Origin: CBDIHP01 sp965279195
Lineage (GTDB): Bacteria; Planctomycetota; Planctomycetia; Isosphaerales; Isosphaeraceae
Direction: 5' to 3'
Length of the DNA: 64,000 nt
NCBI GenBank assembly: GCA_965279195.1
Contig: CBDIHP010000029.1
Location: 1-64,000, forward strand
Below, piece by piece: positions 15,791-26,300 of this stretch. The notes under the pieces are model-generated. The model did not search any database. It was not told where the DNA came from and saw only the letters and a program-made list of their open reading frames with translations. Each line of letters begins with the position of its first letter. The first letter of the stretch is position 1. A program made the position numbers and the translations under genes.

Positions 15791-18568
15791 TCACCAGAAG
15801 GCCCCGATGAAGAACGTGAAGTACCGGGTGCGGTCGCCCTCGGCCTTGACCAGGGGGTAGGCGATGTCGAAGGCGAGCGGCAGGTTCTTGGTGAGCTGCG
15901 GGATCGTGAGCCGGATGCCGGTGCCGACCGACACGCGGAAGTCGGTGATCGAGTAGTTCTGCTCGGCCGTGCCGAAGTCGGCGAAGAAGACCTGGGCGAA
16001 TTTGTCGTTGGCCGTCCAGGGGAACTGGTATTCGACCGAGCCGAGCAGCGACATGATGCCGCCGGTGTTGACGTTCAGGGTGTGCGGGCCGACGCCGCGG
16101 AGGGCGAAGCCGCGGAGGCTGCGGAAGTCGCCGGCGAAGAACCGCTCATAGATCGGCGTGTCACGCCCGCTGGCCCCGAAGAAGCCGCGGAGGGTCAGGA
16201 TCCGCTTGCCCGAGCCGTCGGGCCGGCTGCCGGTGGTGAAGTGCTGGCGGCCTTCGAGGGTCAGCTTGGGGAAGGTAAAGGTCCCCCAGCCCTGCTCGAA
16301 CGCCGCTTCGAGGTACGAGCCCTTGCTGGGCACGAACGGGTCGTTGCGGTTGTCGAACCGGATGCTCGGGCGGATCGTCGCCAACGTCGTGTGGCCGCTG
16401 GCCGCGAGCAGTTCCGCCGGCGCGGGGTAGTTGAAGTTGTTGACCGTCACATCCTCGATGCGGAAGGCGACGTCGAGGTACGTCTGGGTGCCCCACTGGT
16501 AGCCGAGCGAGAACCGGCCGCCGCTGCGCCGCTCGTTGAAGTCGGTGTAGAGGCGGGAGAACTGATAGCCGGACGCCCCGAAGCCGATCGGCAGGTCGAA
16601 GAGATACGGGTCGCGGAAGCTGACGATGTAGCGGTTGATCGCGGTACCGGGCGACAGTTCGAGCCGGAACTCCTGGCCTGCGCCGCGGAAGGCGCGGCCG
16701 TTGGTGATGTCGCTGAAAGACCGGGGGATCGCGAACAGGTCGAAGTTCGACTCGTGCAGGACGACGTTGCCGCTGAGCCCGCCGTAGCTGCTGGCACCGA
16801 GGCCGAAGAGCAAGCGGCCGGTCGGCGCCTCGTCGAGATTCGCCGTGATATCGGCGAACGCCCGGTTCGCGAACGGCTCGTTGCGGTCGGGGCCGACGCC
16901 CCGGTCATTGTTGAGCGGCAGCGAGGGGAATGTCCCAGGGGGTTCGTCGGTCGGGACGGCCGGGGGGCGGTCGGCGGGCGCCTGTCTCCCACCGCGTCGG
17001 CCGGGGATGGGCATGAGGGGCGGCGGTCCCGGGACGTCGATGGGGCTGGCGCCCGGGATCGTGTTCGGGGGCGGGTCGAATTGCCGTCCGGTGCCGAACG
17101 GCATCAATCCGTCGGCCCCTCCACCTCCCGGCGGGGCGAGGTTCTGGACGGGCGGGGCCTCCAGGGGCGGCGGTTCGTCCTGCGCGGGGGCACTCTGGAG
17201 CCGGGTCAGGGCGACGTCGCCTCCGGGGGCGGTCACCTCCCGATACGGCCGATCGCCCTTCCGCTTGCCCGTGACCCGCAGCTCCATGGGCTTGCCCATC
17301 TGGGGGTCCTGGACCCAGTACCCCTGGTTGGCGAGCCGCTTCTTGAGCAGTTCGAGCCGGTTCATCCGCAGGGGTTCACCCGGCAGGAGTCCGGCCATGA
17401 TCGCCTCGCGGAGCACGACCTTCTCGCGGGTCCGGGCGTTGCCCTTGACGATGAACTCGCCCAGCGTGACCGGGACGTCTTCCTCGATCCGGTAGACCAG
17501 GTCGACCACCCCGGGCTGCTCGGTGATCTTCGGCTCGGGCATGACCTTGGTGTCGATGCAACCCAGCTCGAAGTAGTGATTCTCGATCGACTTGCGGTCC
17601 GCCTCGCGGAGGGCGTCGTTGAAGATCTCGCCCGAGTGGAGCTTGAGGTCCTTGCGGAGCGTCTCGGTGGCAATCTGCTTGTTGCCCTCGAAGATCAGGT
17701 TCCGGACCTTGAAACGCACCCCTTCGGTGATCACGAACTGGACGTCCTGCTCGCCGAGCGTTTGCCCGGAGCGGGTCACGACGCTCACCTTCGCCTCGAG
17801 GAAGCCGTTGGCCTGGTAGTACTCGGTGAGCTTCCGGCGGTCTTCCTCGATCAGGTCGCGCTGGAAGGCGCCGCCGATGAGGCCCAGGATGGCCGTCTTG
17901 CTGGTGATCTTGGTCTGGAGGACGCCGTCGGAGACGAAGGTGTTGCCGACGAAATCGACGGAGCCGACCTTGAACTTGGGGCCCTCGAAGATCTGGAAGA
18001 CGACCTTGGTGTCGCCCGCCTTGCCGCCCTCGATGAGCTTGACCTCGGCCCGTTCGTAGCCCTTTTCCTGGTAGAGCTGCTTGATCTGACTGACCGCGAG
18101 CTGGGCCCGGACCATGTCGGCGCGGGCCCCCTTCTTGAGGCCGGTCGATTCCTCCACGTCCTTGAGCTTGAGCTTTTTCATGCCCCGAAACTCGACGGTG
18201 GTCAGGATCGGCAGCTCGCGGACGAGGAAGCTCAGGATGACCCGTCCGCCGGCGTCACGCTCGACATGGTAGTTGACGTCGGCGAACCAGTGGGTCGCGA
18301 CGATGGCCTTGAGATCCGAGTCGAGGACGGCGCGGTCGAACGGCCGGCCCTCGCGGGACTTGATCTTGCCGCGCACCTGTTCGGAGGTGATCGACGAGTT
18401 GCCCACGATCCGGATCTCGGCGACCGTGAGATCGCCTTCCTCGATGGCCTCGGCCGCGAGGGCGGCGTCGAGGAGGAGGAAGGCGGTCAGGGCCAGCATC
18501 GCCAGGGCATAGGCCCGGGCGGCGAGGGACCGCATCGGCGAGTACCGGAGGTTCGAGACCGTGGCCAT
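15791..18568 (-). CDS. bamA: Outer-membrane protein assembly factor BamA (Omp85) with long linker
   Basis: A 925-aa Omp85 protein. A signal peptide (about 12-40, starting after MATVSNLRYSP) is followed by five POTRA-like repeats at about 48-118, 121-196, 199-284, 287-365 and 368-433, each with the pattern [VI]-x-F-x-G-N. A Pro/Gly-rich, low-complexity linker covers about 435-565. The C-terminal beta-barrel runs from about 567 to 925, with SVEYQFPW and a last strand ending FFIGAFW. It folds and inserts beta-barrel proteins in the outer membrane. The linker is not usual for BamA. The start is ATG at 18568 with AAGGA upstream; an in-frame ATG at 18535 would also keep a signal peptide. It is cotranscribed with the thioesterase. 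Confidence 0.92.
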   Translation of the reverse strand: MATVSNLRYSPMRSLAARAYALAMLALTAFLLLDAALAAEAIEEGDLTVAEIRIVGNSSITSEQVRGKIKSREGRPFDRAVLDSDLKAIVATHWFADVNYHVERDAGGRVILSFLVRELPILTTVEFRGMKKLKLKDVEESTGLKKGARADMVRAQLAVSQIKQLYQEKGYERAEVKLIEGGKAGDTKVVFQIFEGPKFKVGSVDFVGNTFVSDGVLQTKITSKTAILGLIGGAFQRDLIEEDRRKLTEYYQANGFLEAKVSVVTRSGQTLGEQDVQFVITEGVRFKVRNLIFEGNKQIATETLRKDLKLHSGEIFNDALREADRKSIENHYFELGCIDTKVMPEPKITEQPGVVDLVYRIEEDVPVTLGEFIVKGNARTREKVVLREAIMAGLLPGEPLRMNRLELLKKRLANQGYWVQDPQMGKPMELRVTGKRKGDRPYREVTAPGGDVALTRLQSAPAQDEPPPLEAPPVQNLAPPGGGGADGLMPFGTGRQFDPPPNTIPGASPIDVPGPPPLMPIPGRRGGRQAPADRPPAVPTDEPPGTFPSLPLNNDRGVGPDRNEPFANRAFADITANLDEAPTGRLLFGLGASSYGGLSGNVVLHESNFDLFAIPRSFSDITNGRAFRGAGQEFRLELSPGTAINRYIVSFRDPYLFDLPIGFGASGYQFSRLYTDFNERRSGGRFSLGYQWGTQTYLDVAFRIEDVTVNNFNYPAPAELLAASGHTTLATIRPSIRFDNRNDPFVPSKGSYLEAAFEQGWGTFTFPKLTLEGRQHFTTGSRPDGSGKRILTLRGFFGASGRDTPIYERFFAGDFRSLRGFALRGVGPHTLNVNTGGIMSLLGSVEYQFPWTANDKFAQVFFADFGTAEQNYSITDFRVSVGTGIRLTIPQLTKNLPLAFDIAYPLVKAEGDRTRYFTFFIGAFW

Positions 18569-19021
18569 CCCTGGCACCGTCCTTGGAGGCAGAGGGGCGC
18601 GTGTCATGCGCGATCGATCCCGTTCTGGGCCGCGGCGATTCGACGGAACGAACCCAATCGGCGGGCGATTTGCCCGGGGGACAGGGGCCGTCTGGTCGCG
18701 AGGGTCGGGGAGCGTCCCGGGCGCAAGTTGGGGCGTGGGAGCCCCTTGCGTCGGGTCGGGAGCGGGGCTGTTCCGTCCTTGGGACAGCCTCGGCGAGGCG
18801 GAATCGAGGTGCGGGCGTCTTTTACCCCACCCAAGGGGATCCGACAAGGCCGGATCTTCCCGGGAGGACTCAAGAAATCCCCGGAGCCGGCCGAACGGGT
18901 CGGCGTCAAGTCGAAAAAAGAACCCCCCCGCGACCCGGGCAGGGGTCGCGGGGGGGCTTGATGATGGCTCACGTCGTCGGAGAGATCGGCGGCCGCCCTC
19001 GGGGCGAGTCCGTCCGATCGA
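18569..19021. other. 453-bp space between bamA and the DUF1559 gene
   Basis: Contains the strong terminator at 18914-18956. The remaining 345 bases upstream of bamA presumably hold its promoter, but no convincing -35/-10 pair was found on the minus strand. No gene is supported. Confidence 0.4.
18914..18956 (-). terminator. Rho-independent terminator of the DUF1559 gene
   Basis: A perfect 14-bp GC stem (18923-18936 with 18943-18956) and 6-base loop, followed on the minus strand by TTCTTTTTT. It lies 66 bases past the DUF1559 stop. It is the clearest intrinsic terminator in the window along with the one after fusA. Confidence 0.9.
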
Positions 19022-20248
19022 TCAGTTGCCGAGGGCGTCGGCGTCGACCGGGAGCTGCTTGAGGGCGGCGGGGAGCTTGCTGCCCTGCGGGGTGATGACC
19101 TTCGCCCAGACGGAGCCGGCGATCGAGTCGGTGACGAAGCTGACGTGGCCGTCGGCGAAGGCGACGTTGATGCCGCCCGAGTGGTTGCTGAGCGGGAAGG
19201 GGAAGGCCCCTTCGGTGGTCTCGCCCTGGAAGTTGATCTTCTCGTGGGTGGTGATCTTGTTGGCCGCTTCCCAGGCCGGGCCGTCGGTCTGGTCGCCGGT
19301 GGAGCCGTTGGTCACGGGGCTGAGGCCGACCGAGCAGTCGCCCGACTGGGCGCCGCCGGTGCCGGAGTCGCCGCAGATGTTGTCCGACCCGATGAACATG
19401 ATGAAGTTCGGGTGCGGGCAGGCCCAGTTGGTCGGGTTATTGGCGGTCCGGGGGACGCCGTTGGACGCGCCGGCGAGGAAGTTCTCGGTCACCAGCACGG
19501 TCGTGCCGGAGCCGTCGATGACGGCGGCGGGGCTGCTCTTGAAGTCCCAGGGGGCGCGACCGGTGCTGGTCCCGAGGTACATCAGGCCCATCTTCGCGGT
19601 CAGGGTCGGGATCAGGTTCGGGCCCTTGCCCGCCAGGTCGGCGGAGGGGGTCGAGACGCCGTCGCCGCCCGACCAGCCCATGGTCGGCAGGCCGTTGAAG
19701 CGGGCGAAGCCGCCGTTGACGACGAAGCTCAGGTTGCCGTCGCCGGGGACCAGGGTCAGGTCATCCGGGCAGGTCAGCGTGGGGATCGAGGTCCGGCCGA
19801 TCGTCCGGTTGCTCGGCGAGGTCGCCGAGGTCGGGGCGGCCAGGTAGTGCAGGCCCCGGTTCCAGCCGTTGGCCAGTTCCTGCTGGTCGATGTACGGCAG
19901 GATGTCGACCACCCAGCTGTAGAGCGGCCCGACGCCCGGGGCGACGGTCACATCCGCGCCGAAGGTGCCGTCGAAGCTCTTGAAGATCGACGACTTCGTC
20001 GGGTCGCCGGTCGCCACGTTGGCGGGGACCTCGCCGAATGTCCCCGCGTTGGGGAAGATGTTCTTGGCGTTGGCGAATGCGAGCAGGCCGAGGGTGGTGT
20101 TGCGCAGGTTGTTGGAGCACTGCATCCGGCGGGCGGCCTTGCGGGCGGCCTGGACGGCCGGGAGCAGCAGGCCGATCAGCACGCCGATGATGCTGATCAC
20201 CACCAGCAGCTCGATCAGGGTGAAACCGCGGCGACGACGTGCGGACAT
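19022..20248 (-). CDS. DUF1559 prepilin-like protein (H-X9-DG family)
   Basis: A 408-aa type IV pilin-like protein of the large planctomycete DUF1559 family. A short basic leader MSARRRRG is followed by the prepilin peptidase site G-FTLIELLVVISIIGVLIGLLLPAVQAARKAARR in outline: Glu5 is present, and the hydrophobic helix would anchor or polymerise. The globular part ends with HSGGINVAFADGHVSF, the H-X9-DG box. Genomes of this group carry many copies, so a pilin or surface role is inferred, not shown. AAAGGA lies 8 bases before the ATG at 20248. It has its own promoter (20286-20315) and strong terminator, so it is separately expressed although it follows the pilus gene block. Confidence 0.93.
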   Translation of the reverse strand: MSARRRRGFTLIELLVVISIIGVLIGLLLPAVQAARKAARRMQCSNNLRNTTLGLLAFANAKNIFPNAGTFGEVPANVATGDPTKSSIFKSFDGTFGADVTVAPGVGPLYSWVVDILPYIDQQELANGWNRGLHYLAAPTSATSPSNRTIGRTSIPTLTCPDDLTLVPGDGNLSFVVNGGFARFNGLPTMGWSGGDGVSTPSADLAGKGPNLIPTLTAKMGLMYLGTSTGRAPWDFKSSPAAVIDGSGTTVLVTENFLAGASNGVPRTANNPTNWACPHPNFIMFIGSDNICGDSGTGGAQSGDCSVGLSPVTNGSTGDQTDGPAWEAANKITTHEKINFQGETTEGAFPFPLSNHSGGINVAFADGHVSFVTDSIAGSVWAKVITPQGSKLPAALKQLPVDADALGN

Positions 20249-20285
20249 GGCGGATCCTTTCTCTCGAGGGACGGGACCACGATCA

Positions 20286-20315
20286 ATCATAGCGTGAGCA
20301 TCATCGAGCGGACAA
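20286..20315 (-). promoter_or_regulatory. Promoter of the DUF1559 gene
   Basis: On the minus strand TTGTCC (20310-20315), 18 bases, TATGAT (20286-20291; five of six). It leaves a short leader of about 30 nt. It is placed after the hairpin at 20341-20372 that follows the 2222-aa gene. Confidence 0.5.
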
Positions 20316-20340
20316 GACAACGCGCGTCCTGGGCCGATCC

Positions 20341-20372
20341 GTCCGGGCGGGGGGCTTGGACCCCGCCCGGAC
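20341..20372 (-). terminator. 12-bp hairpin after the 2222-aa gene
   Basis: A perfect stem 20341-20352/20361-20372 with an 8-base loop, 21 bases past the stop at 20394. There is no T-run on the minus strand, so it is either a factor-assisted terminator or a 3'-end/processing hairpin at the end of the pilus transcript. Confidence 0.4.
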
Positions 20373-20393
20373 GCGGACCATCCCGGACCTTAC

Positions 20394-23300
20394 TTACTCG
20401 ATCCTCCGGCGATACGTGACAACGTCGCGGAAGTCGCCGGGGTTGTACGGGTTGAACCCCGCGGCCCGGGTGCGATCGAGCAGGAAGAACGACCGGTACC
20501 GGACATTCTTACCCGCCGCCGACCCGAGTTCCTGCCCGAGCACGTCGGGCACGCCCACGGTCGGCGAGCCGGCCTTGAGCACCTCGAAGAACCCGATCGT
20601 GATCCAGACCGCGAACTGATGCGTCCGGACCGTCGTCAGGTTCATCACCTTCTGCATCCACTCGATCCGGTAGGCCGGATGCTGGCGGTTATCATTGGCC
20701 CCGCCGCTGCCCAGCAGGTTGCCGCGGACGTCGGCGTGGCCGGGGAACGCGTTCTGGTTGGCGGGGAACGGCAGCAGGACGTTGCGGAAAGAGTCCACGA
20801 GCGAGGACTCGATGACCGAGAGGTTGCCGACCTGGACTTGCTGCATGATATTTGGCCCGGCGCCGTTCACGCCCGCGTTGCTACTGGCATTGCTGTCCGG
20901 GATCTGGAACAGCCGACGCGAGGGTACGAGGGGGATCCGCGCGGTCACCAAGTTGGTGGTGACATATGGATTCTTAACCCCGGGGTCACCGACGAACGGG
21001 TTGGGTGTGCCGTTCTGGGCCCAGATAACGGGGAGGCTGGCGGCGGTATTCGCCTGCCAGGTGTACGGCGGGGCGAGGTCGGGGTGGACTTCGTCCGCGG
21101 CGTTGGTCAGGTTCGGGAACGTCTTGAGCGACGCCGGCAGGGTGGCGGGCCGCATCACCGTCATGTTGATGTCGGGGTAGCTGAGAGACCGGAACGGACG
21201 CTCCGCCGCCAAGGCCTCGCGGATCCGGCCGAGCGGGGTGCCGGCCGGCAGGTAGACGTCGCCGCCCGCACCCGGGAGGCCGGCGCCGTAGGCGAACAGG
21301 AAGCCCGAGCCGCCGTGGCGGATCTTGAGGAAGTCGCTGAACGCCGCCTTGAGGCCGTGGACGAATCCCATCTGGAAGTTGGGGGTGATGCTTGTCACGA
21401 GCCTCGGATCCCAGCGCGAGAACCCACGACCGGCCGAGAACAGGGTGGGCTGTCCATTCCCCCCCGAGGTCCCGCCGGGCGTCGCCGTGTCCGTCGGACG
21501 CACGGCCAGGACGTTATCGGGGAAGGTGGACTGGATCGTCGAGATCGCATGGACCCCGTTGTAGCCCGTGTTCGCCGGGAGGGCCGGGAAGCCGAACGCA
21601 TCGACCAGTGTCACGACCTGCGGCAGGAAGGCCTGGCCCACGGCCGGATTCTGGTAGTCGAACATCGCCAGGAAGGAGTTCAGCCTCGGGTCGTCAATGA
21701 GCCCGAAGAACACTTCCTCATCGATGATCAGATTCAGGTTCAACAGGCCCGGCTTGCGGTCTTCGCGGTACCAGTCGAAGTTGTCGCCGCTGGCGATCGA
21801 ACCGATGGCCCCGTTCGCCGAGGACGGGACCTCGAAGAACTCCAGCAGCTTGTGCCAGCCGGCCCCGGTCATCTCGCCCACGCGAGGGACGTACTTCTCC
21901 CCGGCGGGCATTGGGCTGGTCGGGAACGGATTCACCGACGCGGCGTTGTAGAAGAACTCCTCGACGAGGTAGGGGAAGCTCCGCAAAGCTCCGGCGGCCA
22001 GCGAGTTGCCGATGTTGTTGCCGCTCGGCGGGGTCACTGCCGGGATGGTGGTGTCGGAGAATGCCGTCGCAGTGCGGCCCGGGTAATCCTCCTCGACGAA
22101 CTGCTTCGTGAAGAGGCCAGGTGGGCAACCGGGGACCATCAGGAGTTCGGCGACGCTGGCGAAATCGCGGTCGTTGAACGCGAGGTAATCCCAGTCGTTA
22201 TCCTTCGGATTGTTCTCGGACCCGAGCGTGTGGAAGTAGGTCTTGGAACTCCGATGCCCCGTCCCGGGATTGGTGTCCACGTTGTTGGTATCACGCCCAT
22301 AGTATCGGCTGAACCAGTTGCTACTGTTGCTCGAAGGCGCAGTCTGCTCCGAGTATCCGTAGGCTCCGACGGGCGGGATGGGGGCGGTGCCGTTCGCTCC
22401 GACCTTGTGGCCGCCGCGATAGGGCTGGAGTCTCTGGACCGAGTAAACCTGATTCGTTCCAACGGCCCCCGCGTCCTTGAACGTCGTGGTCTGATTCGCG
22501 GGACTGTACACGCTGGTCCCCTGCGCGATTGTGTTGACGACGGGGAATCGAATCGCGTCGACAACGACCTTCTCCGTGCTGGTCGGGTCGAATGGATTCG
22601 CAGAGCGTCGGAGGTACAGCCAGTAGTAGGAACCGTTTCCGGTCACCGTCTTCGGTGCGAACTGGGCGGGTAACTGGTTATTGATCGCGGTCGTGAATTT
22701 GGCCAGGTCGGCGGAAGGGATCTCCTCCCTCTCGTTGTTGATCGTGGCCGTCCCGACGAGCGGGCTGGTGAGCACGAAGTAGTTCGGGGTGGCCGTCGTG
22801 ATCGCCGGGATGACCGTATTGTTGATCAACGAGTGATACTGAACGGGATCGCCCGAGGCGGTGGGAGCCGGAGCGATCTCATTGGTCAGGTCACCTGTGA
22901 TCGGATTCGGCCGGCAAGTCGCGTCGTTGTCCGGTGCGATCACGAGGTCATAACCGGCGCCGTCGAGGCCGATGTTCACGTCCGACGCACTGTTGCCGTT
23001 CGCATCGGTGAGCGTGTTGATAAGCTCGATGAAAATCCGGCTGGTCTGGGTGAGGTTGCTTCCTGCGGCGACCTGCGGAGTACTCGGCGGATTCTTGTAG
23101 GCGGTCTGATAAGCCAGCACCTCGTTGAGCGCAATCGGGTTGTATTCCATCCCGTGCTGGACGAGGAACTTGGACAGTGGGTCCGATGCCGTCACGGGAA
23201 AGCCTGCGTTGGTCCTCAGCGTATCGATGGCGGTCCACCAGGCGGTCGTCGGCGAGGTCGGCTGGATCTGCTCGTTGTAGATCGTCGGGTCGTAGGGATA

Positions 23301-26300
23301 GTGGTGTCCGCCGTAGCTCAGCGTGGTGTCGGGCGGGACCGGGATGCGGGCGAACCGGACGCCGGCATGCGAGCTGGCCGTCGCCGGGATGACTTCCAGG
23401 TCCGTATTGATGAACCGGGTCATCGTGCAGTCCGGGTCCCGGAAGTCCACAATGTTCACGACGAACTGGCTGAGGGCCGCGAGTTCCCTCGGGGTGTCCA
23501 CCGACTGCGGGGGCAGGATGGCCTTGAGGAACTCGTAGGTCTCGCGGACCCACTTCTGGCGGACCGGCTCGGCCGGGTCGTTGGAGATCGGCAGGGGCTG
23601 GTTGAGATTGATCCGGCGGTCGCGATGGGCGACGGCGGGCGTCTGCATCGGGTAAGCCGAGGGGTCGCCGCTGTTCAGGCTCCAGTTGCTGTGCCGGCCG
23701 TTGCCGCCGTAGTAACCCGCGACGTTCAGGTCGAGGGGCAGGGCGGTCACCGAGGCGTTGGGATTCGGCTTGTAGGCCGCGATCGGGGCCTCGAAGGTCG
23801 GGTTCGGCAGGAACAGGGTCGTGTAGGCGTTGGCAGCCGGCCCGGTGGTCGGGTAGATGACCGGATTGGCGGTCGGGTCGACCACGTTGAAGTTGCCGTC
23901 CAGCGCCGGGACCTGGTTCATGGTCTGGAAGCTGGCGTTGGCGAACTGGCCGAAGCGGCTATTCCAGGGGTTGGAGTTGTCGGGGTTGTCGCTGGCGTAG
24001 GCGAAGTTGATGAGGTCCCACGACTCCAGGCTGAACAGCCGGCGCCGGGTGAGGCCGTCGGCGGGGTTCAGGAAGCTGATCGGGGCGAGCCGTGCGAGGC
24101 GGCTGTCGAGCGTCGCTCCATCGACATCCTGGAGCCGGTACAGCCATTCGAGGTCGCTCGGACCGAAGGGCGAGTCGGCGAGGCTCGGGGTGTAGAGGTT
24201 CATCTCATCGGCCTCGTCCTTGTTCAGGCCGCCCATCGGATAGCCGTTGGCGACGGTGAAGGACGGGGCCGCGATCGAGCCGCCGTAGGGGCCGGAGTCG
24301 GTCGAGACGTAGTTGTCGTACGAGTAGAGATTCGGAGTGGCGCCGCCGACGGGTGCGACGATCGGGTTGGTCGGGGGCTGCTGTTTGGGATTGGAGTTAT
24401 TGGTCCAGTCGTAATTCATGTTGTACGGCATGGCCGCGGCGACGGCGATCTGGTCGGCGGTTCCCTTCGGGTTCCGCATCGACTCGAAGCCGTGGAGCAG
24501 GTTGTTGCTCAGGTCCGGGGTCGCCACACCGTTCATGAAGGCCATGTTGAACTTGTCGAGCGGCCAGAGTGTGCTGGTCGCCGGATACGTGACCTGCTGC
24601 GGGACGCCGGGCGGGCGGAAGTACCGGAAGAAGCTGACGCGGCCCCGGGTGTCGTACCCATTCCCGTAGTCCTGCGCGTCATTCGGTCGATTGTTCCGCG
24701 AGGTGACCCGGCCGACGCCCACGGGGTCGCGGGGGTTGACGAACCGGCGTTCCCGCTCGACGGGCAGCATCAGGCCGCCGGCGTTGTCCTCGACCTCGAA
24801 TTCCTCGCGGGGCACGCGGGCGGGGTACGGGCTGTTGCGGATCGGGTTCAGGAGGCTGCTGAGCTGCTGGATGTCCGGGTCGATCGAGTCGAAGTCGTCA
24901 TCGAAGCTGTCGATCGAGTTGATCCGGTTGAAGCTCCCGCTGGAGTCGGTGTAGAACGAACGGCCGGCGCGGACGGGATTGTTGAAATCCATGACCGATT
25001 GGCCGGTCGTGCCGTTGTAGGCGTTGTAGAAGACCTGCAGCTCTTGACGCGTGTTGAGCTGGTACGGGATGCCCGAGATCTCGCCCCAGCGGCCGGCGAC
25101 GGGGGAGACGCCGCCGCGGTTCACGTTGGCCGTGAGCGGGCTGGTGCCGTACCCGGTGTCGTTCGGGTCGGCCATGTTGTTGGGCAGGTAGTAGTTGTGG
25201 TTGTCGACCAGGACGAAGTTCTGCTCGCCGTTCTTGGTGAAGTCGGGCGCCCTGGGGTTCTCGTGCGGGTAGGTGCCGGTGAGGATGTTGCGGAGCTGGG
25301 TCAGGTCGACTGGCACGCCCTGGAAGGCGGTGATGTTGTTGAACAGGGGCGTGCCGAAGATGCCGTTGGCGAGCTTGCCCTGGACCGGAGTCGAGTCGGT
25401 CTGGGAGTAGCCGTTGCCGTAGACGTTCGACGGGGCGTTCTGGAGCGCGTACTTCGGATTGATCTCATTCACCGACGCGCCGAGGTGGGAGGCGTGGTCC
25501 CAGAGCGGGGCGTCGGGGTAGTTGTTGGGATAGACCTGGGTGCCGCCGAGGGTCTGCGCGGTCTGCCAGTCGCGGGCCTGGAGGTTGCCGACGGTGTTGA
25601 GCGGCAGGCGGCCGTTCTGGCCGAGGACCATGAAGGCGAAGAGGGGCTTGAAGATCTTGCCGCCCGGGTCGCGCTGGACGGGGTAGCCGAGGTCGAGCCA
25701 GACCGAGTCGCTGACGCCGTCGCCGTCGTTGTCGACGTCGTACTTGATGTTGCCCTTGGCGTCGGGGAGGGGGTCGGCCGGGAACAGCGGCGAGTTGTCG
25801 CCCTGGCGGGGGCGGAGGATCTTCGCGGCCGCCATGATGCCGGCGGGGGTGTTGGTCGGCACCTTCCAGTCGGTGGCGGTCAGGATGCCCGGGCGGTGGA
25901 AGGAGGGGATCATCACCTCGCCGTCGGCGCTCTGGATCGCGAGGAACCAGTTCTCGAGGTCGCAGGCGTCGTAGTCTTCATCCATCCCGATGACGTCGGG
26001 GTCGCCGAGGGTCGAGACCGAGCCGATGGTGCTGCCGTCGGCCGGCAGGTTGCGCTGGATGAGCGTGCCGTTGAGTCGGAAGTTGGCGTAGGCCGCGACG
26101 TTGAACGGCACGCTGTAGTTGATGAACTGGGTGTTGACGTTCGGCAAGACGCTGTTGAGGACGGGCGGGGTCGCCGGCGCGGGGCTGTACATGACCGGGT
26201 CGGTCATGAGCCGGCGGGACATGCCCGGGCCGTTGAAGGCCCGCATGAAGCGGCCGTCGAGGACGAACGTGGGGTTGACGGTCGAGTCCAGCGGGTTGGC

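Noticed and set aside
15755..18961. A plus-strand open frame of 1068 codons opposite bamA
   Set aside because: It is an antisense shadow; bamA has five POTRA repeats and a barrel in the other strand.
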